DNA of 11,614 bases from Pseudomonadota bacterium (GTDB lineage Bacteria; Pseudomonadota; Alphaproteobacteria; Rhizobiales; Kaistiaceae). Numbering within the stretch: the stretch's first letter is position 1; each line of letters starts with the position of its first letter. The translations under genes were made by a program, and so were the position numbers. This document shows positions 5,819 to 11,614 of the stretch, piece after piece. The stretch is from assembly GCA_023433185.1 (NCBI GenBank), contig JAEZEN010000426.1, positions 1 through 11,614 on the forward strand. Reading direction: 5' to 3'. The notes under the pieces were generated by a model. It ran no database searches and was not told where the DNA came from. It saw nothing but the letters and a program-made list of their open reading frames with translations.

Positions 5819-7339
5819 CTACAGGTCGTGGCCCGAATAGGAGCAGTTGAAGGATTTGTTGCAGAGCGGGAAGTCGGCAACGATGTTCCCCTCGATGACG
5901 GCCTCCAACAGCGGCCACTGGAACCACGACGGGTCGCGCAGGTGGCAGCGCCGAACGCGGCCGGCTCCGTTCATCCGGACCCAGGCGAGGACCGGGCCGC
6001 GGAACGACTCGACCATCCCCATGCCTTCGCCCCGACCCGCGGCGAGCGGCGCCGCCAGCGGCCCCTCTGGCAATTGCGCGGCGATCTGCTCGATCAGCCC
6101 GAGGCTCGCCTCGACCTCGCGGATGCGGATCCAGATTCGCGCATTGACATCGCCCTCGCCGAGCATGGGCACGTCGAAGGCGAGCGCCTCGTAGGGCGCG
6201 TAGGGCAGGTCGCGGCGGACGTCGAAGGCCTGCCCCGCCGCCCGGCCGATGATGCCGCCGGGCGCGAAACGCGCCGCAAGCCCCGGATCGAGCCGGCCCG
6301 CGCCGACCGTCCGGTCGAGGAGCGACGCGGTCGAATCGTAGAGCGCCACGAGACGCGGGAAGGTCGTGCCAATCCCGGCCAGCAGCGCCCGAAGCGCCTC
6401 GAGACCGGCGGCGTCGAGGTCGGCCGCCACGCCGCCGGGGATCACCCGGTCCATCATCAGCCGGTGCCCGAAGGCCGCGGCAGAGAATCGCAGCACGCGC
6501 TCGCGGAGCACGGCCGTATGCGCGTGCATGAGCGCGAAGGCGGCGTCGTTGCAGATCGCGCCGATATCGCCGAGATGGTTGGCGACGCGCTCGACCTCGG
6601 CCATCAATGCCCGCAGCCATACCGCGCGGGACGGCGGCTCGGTGCCGCTCGCGGCCTCCAGCGCCCGGGCGAAGGCGAGCGCATAGGCGACCGTCGAATC
6701 GCCCGAGGTGCGGCCGGCGAGCCGGGCGACGGTTGCGACATCGGCGTCGGTCGTCAGGCCGTCGATGCCCTTGTGGACATAACCGAGCCGCTCCTCGAGC
6801 CGGACCACCGTCTCGCCGCTCGCGGTGAAGCGGAAGTGCCCGGGCTCGATGATCCCGGCATGGACCGGCCCGACCGGGATCTGGTGGAGGCCGGGCCCCT
6901 CGGCCGGCAGGAAGCGGTAGGCGGCGGCGTGGGCCGGCGCCAGCAACGGCGGCGACGTGGCGGCCAGCGGCCTGAGCTGCCCCCATCGCCCATGGTCGAG
7001 CCAGGCCCGGTCGTCCGGCGCGCCGATGGCGACGAGGCCGTAGAGGTCGTGGATCGCCCGTTCGAGCCGGATGGCGGGGGCATGGTGCGCGCCCACCGAG
7101 GGAAACCCGCCCTCGGGACAGGCGAGGCTGAGGACCGCCACCCGGCTGTCCTCGCGAAGCGCCATGTGCACCGCCCCCGGCTCGGCCCACAGCGAGAGGA
7201 GCACGAGCCGCCCGTCGCCGAGCGCCGCCGCCGCGGCACGCCACGCCGCCGCATCGACCGCATGACGCGGCCACGGGAGATGGCCGGGGAGCGGCGGCCG
7301 GTCGGAGAGGAGGGACGCGAGGACCGTCATCGCCCTCAT
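5819..7339 (-). CDS. hyfG: HyfG/HycE-like large subunit (NuoC-NuoD fusion) lacking NiFe ligands, Ehr-type
   Basis: 506 residues. The N-terminal NuoC-like part (about 30-125) carries the signature GGFPSVGAHHAPAIRLERAI followed by DLYGL and PDDRAWL. The NuoD/hydrogenase-like part starts near PVGPVHAGIIEPGHFRF (155-171), then GYVHKGIDGL (186-195). In group 4 [NiFe] hydrogenases an RxCGxC motif follows. Here the site reads RLAGRTSGDS (206-215), with no cysteine. The C-terminal DPCxxC is replaced by PLCNKSFNCSYSGHDL (491-506), which has C493 and C499 but not the CxxC spacing. A NiFe centre is therefore not expected. This is the diagnostic state of Ehr complexes, in which the subunit may act in proton-coupled redox or quinone chemistry like NuoD (inference). 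There is no C-terminal extension after the degenerate motif, so no maturation protease is needed. The ATG at 7339 overlaps the hyfF stop (ATGA); an ATG at 7330 is a possible alternative. Confidence 0.93.
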   Translation of the reverse strand: MRAMTVLASLLSDRPPLPGHLPWPRHAVDAAAWRAAAAALGDGRLVLLSLWAEPGAVHMALREDSRVAVLSLACPEGGFPSVGAHHAPAIRLERAIHDLYGLVAIGAPDDRAWLDHGRWGQLRPLAATSPPLLAPAHAAAYRFLPAEGPGLHQIPVGPVHAGIIEPGHFRFTASGETVVRLEERLGYVHKGIDGLTTDADVATVARLAGRTSGDSTVAYALAFARALEAASGTEPPSRAVWLRALMAEVERVANHLGDIGAICNDAAFALMHAHTAVLRERVLRFSAAAFGHRLMMDRVIPGGVAADLDAAGLEALRALLAGIGTTFPRLVALYDSTASLLDRTVGAGRLDPGLAARFAPGGIIGRAAGQAFDVRRDLPYAPYEALAFDVPMLGEGDVNARIWIRIREVEASLGLIEQIAAQLPEGPLAAPLAAGRGEGMGMVESFRGPVLAWVRMNGAGRVRRCHLRDPSWFQWPLLEAVIEGNIVADFPLCNKSFNCSYSGHDL

Positions 7340-8787
7340 CCAAGCTGCGCCGCGACGTGCTCGAACCAGGTGACGAGCACCGGCGGCAGGTAGAGCCCGG
7401 CGGCGAGCACCAGGGCGAAGTGGACGAGCATCGGCACGACGGAGGCCCGCCCCGGCGACGTCGACCCGCTCGGCGCACCGAAGGCAAGGCCGGAGAGCCG
7501 CAGGGCGAGGGCGCCGAAGGCGACGAGGAGGCCGATCACCAACGGCACGGCCAGCAGCGGCGTATCCCCGACCGCCGACGACACCACCAGGAACTCGCTC
7601 ATGAAGAGGCCGAAGGGGGGCAGGCCGGCGATGGCGACGACCCCGAAGACGAGGCCCCAGCCGAGCACCGGGTGGCTCGCGGTCAGCCCGGTGATGCGGG
7701 CGATGTCCTGCGTGCCCTTGATCTGCGTGATGTGGCCGACGGCGAAGAAGATGCCCGACTTGGTCAGCGCATGCATGACCATGTGGAGGAGCCCCGCGAA
7801 GTTGGCGAGCGGCCCCCCGAGGCCGAAGGCGAAGGCGAGGATGCCCATGTGCTCGATCGAGGAATAGGCGAACATCCGTTTGATGTCGGTGCGCCGGTAG
7901 AGCATGAAACCGGCGAAGAGGATCGTCGCCAGCCCCACCGTCACCATCAGCGGCCCGGGGGCGAGCGCCGCCGGATTGGCCGCGAGCAGCATCTTGAAGC
8001 GCAGCACCGCGTAGAGCGCCACATTGAGGAGCAGCCCCGAAAGCACGGCCGAGATCGGCGTGGGACCCTCGGCATGGGCGTCCGGCAGCCAGGCCTGAAG
8101 CGGCGCGAGGCCGACCTTGGTGCCGTAGCCGAGGAACAGGAAGACGAAGGCGAGATCGAGGAAGGCGGGGTCGAACGCGCCGGCCCGGGCCACGAGCACC
8201 GTCCACAGCATCGCCTCGGTGCCCTCGCCGACCACCGGCTGCGCCGCCATGTAGACGAGGATCGTTCCGAACAGCGCCAGCGCGATCCCGACGCTTCCCA
8301 GCAGGAAGTATTTCCACGCCGCCTCGAGCGCCTCGGGCGTGCGGTAGATGCCGACCATCAGCACGCTGGTCAGGGTCGCGATCTCGACTGCGACCCACAT
8401 GACGCCGATGTTGTTGGCGACCAGCGCGAGGTTCATCGCGAAGGTCAGCACCTGGTACATCGCGTGGTAGAGGCGGAGGTAGCCCGGCGTCAGGCGCCCG
8501 ACGGCGACCTCGTGCCTGATGTAGGTGGCGCTGAAGATCGCGGTGGTGAAGGCGACGAAGGTCGAGAGCACCACGAACACGGTGTTGAGATCGTCGACGA
8601 GGAAGGCGCCGCCCGGTACCGGCCGCGGCGCGACGAGGAGACCAAGCGCGGCCAGGAAGGCAAGGAAGCTCGCCGCGACATTGAGCCGTGCCGCGAGCCG
8701 CGGGGCCGGGACGAGGGCCAGCACCGCCGCCGCGACCAGCGGGACGACGAGGATCGCGATCTCGGGCCGGAAGGGCAGCGCGATCAC
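7336..8787 (-). CDS. hyfF: HyfF-like proton-translocating membrane subunit (NuoN/M-like antiporter family)
   Basis: 483 residues, nearly all hydrophobic, with about 14 predicted membrane helices. The residues that define the proton channel in the NuoL/M/N family are present. E135 is in WVAVEIATLT and K224 in GYGTKVGLAPLQAWLPDAH. The family block AEGPTPISAVLSG (239-251) follows. YRRTDIKRMFAYSSIEHMG (298-316), K343 in HALTKSGIFF and E398 in FMSEF complete the set. It should conduct protons (or Na+) across the inner membrane, driven by redox chemistry in the HyfG/HyfI arm. The GTG start at 8787 has GGGGAG seven bases upstream and overlaps the hyfE stop (GTGA), which makes this start convincing. 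The stop overlaps the hyfG ATG. Confidence 0.93.
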   Translation of the reverse strand: MIALPFRPEIAILVVPLVAAAVLALVPAPRLAARLNVAASFLAFLAALGLLVAPRPVPGGAFLVDDLNTVFVVLSTFVAFTTAIFSATYIRHEVAVGRLTPGYLRLYHAMYQVLTFAMNLALVANNIGVMWVAVEIATLTSVLMVGIYRTPEALEAAWKYFLLGSVGIALALFGTILVYMAAQPVVGEGTEAMLWTVLVARAGAFDPAFLDLAFVFLFLGYGTKVGLAPLQAWLPDAHAEGPTPISAVLSGLLLNVALYAVLRFKMLLAANPAALAPGPLMVTVGLATILFAGFMLYRRTDIKRMFAYSSIEHMGILAFAFGLGGPLANFAGLLHMVMHALTKSGIFFAVGHITQIKGTQDIARITGLTASHPVLGWGLVFGVVAIAGLPPFGLFMSEFLVVSSAVGDTPLLAVPLVIGLLVAFGALALRLSGLAFGAPSGSTSPGRASVVPMLVHFALVLAAGLYLPPVLVTWFEHVAAQLG

Positions 8788-9446
8788 CGGCGCTCTCCCC
8801 GTGCCCGGTCGACCGCCTCGATGTCGACGCTGTCGAAGCGCTCGCGGATGCGCGACAGCACGATGCCGATGACGATGAGGGCGATGAGCACCGAGAAGGC
8901 GACACTGATCTCGACAACGAGCGGCATGCCGAGCGCGCCGGTCGCGGCGAGGATCAGGCCGTTCTCGAGCGACATGAAACCGACCACTTGGCTCACCGCG
9001 TTGCGGCGCGTCACCATGATCAGGAGCCCGAGGAGGACCACCGAGAGCGCGAAGGCGAGGTCCTCGCGGGCGAGGGGTGCCGCGGCCTCGGTGACGCGCA
9101 GCATCACCACCAGCGACAGCGCCACCAGCGCCATGCCGGCAAGCATCGTCGGCCCGAAGCCGCCCACGGTCTCGATCTCGCGGTGGATGCCGAAGCGCCG
9201 GACGATGCGGCGGAGCGCCATCGGGATGGCAAGGCCCTTGAAGAGGAGAGCGATCCCCGCCGTGACGTAGAGGTGCGGCGCATCCTGGACATGGGCCTGC
9301 CACGCCACCGACGCGGCGAGCACGAAGGCCTGCGCCGCGAAGACGGTGAGGAGCGCCGACATTCGGTCCTGGTAGAGCATCACGAACGAGGTCAGCACCA
9401 GGCTGCCGGCGAGCAGGTGCGCGATGTCGAAGGACAGGCCGTCCAT
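8784..9446 (-). CDS. hyfE: HyfE-like membrane subunit (NuoK-like)
   Basis: 220 residues with about six or seven membrane helices. The C-terminal half resembles NuoK: VVGFMSLENGLILAATG (154-170) holds the conserved Glu (E161) of the proton path. VEISVAFSVLIALIVIG (178-194) holds E179, and the end reads RIRERFDSVD before a charged tail. E161 and E179 would correspond to membrane carboxylates of NuoK/HyfE. It is part of the membrane arm linking HyfC to the antiporter-like subunits. The ATG at 9446 has GGAG six bases upstream. The ATG shares its A with the hyfC stop (TGATG), and the stop overlaps the hyfF GTG, so coupling holds on both sides. Hydrogenase-4 operons often also carry hyfD here, and none is seen. 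Confidence 0.92.
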   Translation of the reverse strand: MDGLSFDIAHLLAGSLVLTSFVMLYQDRMSALLTVFAAQAFVLAASVAWQAHVQDAPHLYVTAGIALLFKGLAIPMALRRIVRRFGIHREIETVGGFGPTMLAGMALVALSLVVMLRVTEAAAPLAREDLAFALSVVLLGLLIMVTRRNAVSQVVGFMSLENGLILAATGALGMPLVVEISVAFSVLIALIVIGIVLSRIRERFDSVDIEAVDRARGERR

Positions 9447-10396
9447 CAGATGCTCCGCGACACGAAGAGAAGGAGCGTGGCCAGGAGCCCGAGCATCAGC
9501 CCGGCGCCGAGGAAGTCCGCGACCCGGAAAACCCGCATCTTGGCGATCGAGGTCTCGAACAGGGCGAGCAGGATGCTGCCCGCGGCCAGCTTGGCGAGCC
9601 ACGCGGCCAGGCCGAGGGCGAGCGCACCGGCGCCGGCCGCCAGCGGCGCCACCGGCCAGGGCAGGAAGACACAGGCGATCAGTGACAGGTAGAGGACGAG
9701 CTTCAGCGCACCGGCGAGTTCGACAAGGGCGAGGTGGCGGCCGGAATATTCGAGCACCATCGCCTCGTGCACCATGGTCAGCTCGAGATGGGTCGCCGGG
9801 TTGTCGACGGGCACGCGGCCGTTCTCGGCGATCGCCACGAGCACCAGCGCAACCAGGGCGAGGCCGAGCGAGACCCGGAGACCGACATCGCCCGTGGCGA
9901 ACATGGTGGACACGGTCGAAAGCTGGGTCGAGCCGGCGACGAGCGCCACGGTGAACACCATCATCATCATCGCCGGCTCGGCGAAGGAGGCGACCATCAC
10001 CTCGCGGCTCGACCCGATGCCGCCGAAGGCGGTGCCGACATCCATGCCGGCGAGCGCCAGGAAGAAGCGCGCCGATCCGAGGAGGGCGATGATGGCGATG
10101 AGGTCGGCCGACCACGAGAACAGGAGGCCGCTCGCGAAGGTCGGCACCAGCGCTGCGGCGACCCAGGTGAAGGCGAAGACGAGGTAGGGCGTCGCACGGA
10201 ACAGCCACGAGGCGTTGTCGGCCAGCACCACCTCCTTCCGCAGCAGCCGCGCGAGATCGCGATACGGCTGGAGCACCGGCGGCCCCTGGCGCCGCAGGAG
10301 CCGCGCCTTGGCCGAGCGGACGCAGCCGGTGACCAGCGGCGCCACCGCGAGCACCACGATCATCTGCAGGCCCTGGACCGCGAAATCGACGATCAT
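9446..10396 (-). CDS. hyfC: HyfC/HycD-like membrane anchor subunit (NuoH-like)
   Basis: 316 residues, about eight membrane helices. The N-terminal cytoplasmic loop RLLRRQGPPVLQPYRDLARL (32-51) is the NuoH/HyfC fingerprint. A second signature, ENGRVPVDNPATHLELTMVH (191-210), continues with EAMVLEYSGRHLALVE (211-226) and carries acidic residues E191, D198, E205, E211 and E216. In NuoH the equivalent residues form the path joining the redox arm to the proton channels. E140 in FAEPAMMMM is also conserved in this family. The subunit docks HyfG/HyfI to the membrane arm. The ATG at 10396 overlaps the hyfB stop (ATGA). Its ribosome-binding site is weak, consistent with coupled translation. Confidence 0.93.
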   Translation of the reverse strand: MIVDFAVQGLQMIVVLAVAPLVTGCVRSAKARLLRRQGPPVLQPYRDLARLLRKEVVLADNASWLFRATPYLVFAFTWVAAALVPTFASGLLFSWSADLIAIIALLGSARFFLALAGMDVGTAFGGIGSSREVMVASFAEPAMMMMVFTVALVAGSTQLSTVSTMFATGDVGLRVSLGLALVALVLVAIAENGRVPVDNPATHLELTMVHEAMVLEYSGRHLALVELAGALKLVLYLSLIACVFLPWPVAPLAAGAGALALGLAAWLAKLAAGSILLALFETSIAKMRVFRVADFLGAGLMLGLLATLLLFVSRSI

Positions 10397-11614
10397 GGCC
10401 AGACCGCGAGCACGAGGAGCAGGAGGACGAGCGCGGCGAAGACGACGCCGAGATAGCGCCGCACGGTGAGAAACTGGAACGGGTCGAGCCGATCGGCGAC
10501 GGCGCCCACACCGTCCGCCAGCGGCTGGTAGAGGCCGTCCCAGGCGAGATCCCGGGTCTCCACCGACAGCGTGGCGGGTCGCAGCTCCCCGGGCGCCGGC
10601 ATGTCGACGCGCTCGCGGGTGCGGTAGACCCGGGCGAAGACCCGGCGGAGCGGCTGGGCGAAGCTCGCCGCCGTATACTGGGTCGCCGGGCTCGGGTCGG
10701 GGAAGCCGCAATCCCAGGCCGGTGCCCGGCGCAGCGCGCGGGACGCGAGGCGGTGGATCGCGAACGCAGCGATCACGGCCGAGGCGGCGATGAAGAGGAA
10801 GACGAGGAGGCCGTTGTAGGAGCTGCGGCTTTCCGCGACGGGGACGATCGAGAGCCACGGGATAGCCGCCTGATCGGGCATCCGGCCGCCGACCAGCGCC
10901 GCGGTCACCGGCGCCAGCGCATCCATGACGAAGCCGGGGAGGACCCCGAGGACGAGGCAGAGCGCGGCGAGGCCGAGGAGTACCCCGGTCGACCAGCGGT
11001 CCGCCTCCTCGGCCCCGGCCGCCTCGGCCGAGCGCGCCCGGCCGAGGAAGGACACGCCGTAGAGCCGGACGAAGCACGCGGCAGCCAGCGCCGCCGACAG
11101 GGCCAGCATGGCGCCGACCGCCGGGATGAGGATCTTGAGGTCCCACGCCGGCAGATCGGGGCTGAGCAGCACCGCCTGGAAGGTCAGCCACTCCGAGACG
11201 AAGCCGTTGAGCGGCGGCAGGGCCGCGATCGCGGCGGCACCGACGAGCATGGCGACCGCGGTCCGCGGCATGCGGTGGATGAGGCCGCCCAGCCGATCCA
11301 TGGCCCGCGCGCCGCTGGCATGCACCACGGCGCCGGCTCCGAGGAAGAGCAGCGACTTGAAGGCCGCGTGATTGAGGGCGTGGAGGAGGGCCGCGGTCAG
11401 GGCCAGCGCCGCCGCCCCGGGCATCGCGTTGGCCCGGAAGGCGAGCGCCAGGCCGAGGCCGACGAAGACGAGGCCGATGTTTTCGATCGTCGACCAGGCG
11501 AGCACGCGCTTCACGTCGTCCTGGATCAGCGCGTAGAGGATGCCGAGCACCGCCGTGCCGGCGCCGAGAACCAGCACCACCGTCGCCCACCACCAGGCGG
11601 TCTCGCCGAGGAGG
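10393..11614 (-). CDS. hyfB: HyfB/HycC-like antiporter-type membrane subunit, C-terminal part (5' end beyond right edge)
   Basis: About 406 residues are visible. The frame is open to the right edge, where codons before the first internal ATG (11580) read LLGETAWWWAT. Family members run to roughly 670 residues, so the N-terminal third, with the first Glu/Lys pair, is missing. Visible hallmarks are DDVKRVLAWSTIENIGL, a channel Lys in HALNHAAFKSLLFLGAG and the Glu in NGFVSEWLTF. The HyfB-specific C-terminal block WDCGFP, followed by TQYTAASFAQPLRRVF, separates HyfB/HycC from NuoL. About ten membrane helices are visible. It forms the distal proton-pumping module. It is upstream of hyfC with an ATGA overlap. 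The operon promoter lies outside the window. Confidence 0.93.
   Translation of the reverse strand, partial: LLGETAWWWATVVLVLGAGTAVLGILYALIQDDVKRVLAWSTIENIGLVFVGLGLALAFRANAMPGAAALALTAALLHALNHAAFKSLLFLGAGAVVHASGARAMDRLGGLIHRMPRTAVAMLVGAAAIAALPPLNGFVSEWLTFQAVLLSPDLPAWDLKILIPAVGAMLALSAALAAACFVRLYGVSFLGRARSAEAAGAEEADRWSTGVLLGLAALCLVLGVLPGFVMDALAPVTAALVGGRMPDQAAIPWLSIVPVAESRSSYNGLLVFLFIAASAVIAAFAIHRLASRALRRAPAWDCGFPDPSPATQYTAASFAQPLRRVFARVYRTRERVDMPAPGELRPATLSVETRDLAWDGLYQPLADGVGAVADRLDPFQFLTVRRYLGVVFAALVLLLLVLAVWP

Noticed and set aside
5819..7339. Reading HyfG as an active [NiFe] hydrogenase or formate hydrogenlyase catalytic subunit
   Set aside because: Both CxxC ligand pairs are missing or broken, so the hydrogenase label is not supported despite the overall homology.
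7357..9270. Long open frame on the + strand (637 codons) opposite hyfE/hyfF
   Set aside because: Its composition (Glu, Arg, His, Asp repeats) is the complement of hydrophobic membrane codons. The opposite strand encodes clear HyfF and HyfE.

Overview
The window is very GC-rich (about 70% by eye) and densely coded. Gaps between genes are tiny or absent, and stop and start codons overlap (ATGA, GTGA, TGATG). Codon use, an RpiR regulator, a cupin-type phosphoglucose isomerase and a CHASE2 adenylate cyclase with the WDG-type tail together suggest an alphaproteobacterium, most likely of the Hyphomicrobiales (Rhizobiales). That placement is inference; no rRNA or tRNA is present to confirm it. No RNA gene, mobile element, CRISPR array or long non-coding stretch was seen.

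Left block (1-2987, + strand): four translationally coupled genes. They are the 3' end of a cupin-type glucose-6-phosphate isomerase, a divergent AroE-like (shikimate-dehydrogenase-fold) NAD(P)-dependent enzyme, a D-2-hydroxyacid dehydrogenase, and an RpiR/SIS-domain regulator. The set looks like a small sugar, sugar-phosphate or sugar-acid catabolic operon with its own phosphosugar-sensing regulator. The substrate cannot be read from the sequence.

Right block (11614-2998, - strand): a hydrogenase-4/formate-hydrogenlyase-like operon in the order hyfB (cut by the right edge), hyfC, hyfE, hyfF, hyfG, a possible 23-codon ORF, a CHASE2 class III adenylate cyclase, and hyfI. Membrane subunits B, C, E and F and the hyfI [4Fe-4S] subunit keep their diagnostic residues. 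The large subunit HyfG has lost the N-terminal CxxC and does not have the C-terminal DPCxxC, so it should not carry a NiFe centre. This makes the complex an Ehr-type (energy-converting hydrogenase-related) relative of complex I rather than a hydrogenase. hyfH, hyfA and hyfD are not present in the visible part.

The most unusual feature is the membrane adenylate cyclase placed between the large- and small-subunit genes and tightly coupled to hyfI. It has a complete set of catalytic residues. This suggests that cAMP signalling is physically or functionally linked to the Ehr complex. The two blocks converge with only 10 bases between stop codons, where an imperfect hairpin could serve both as a weak terminator.
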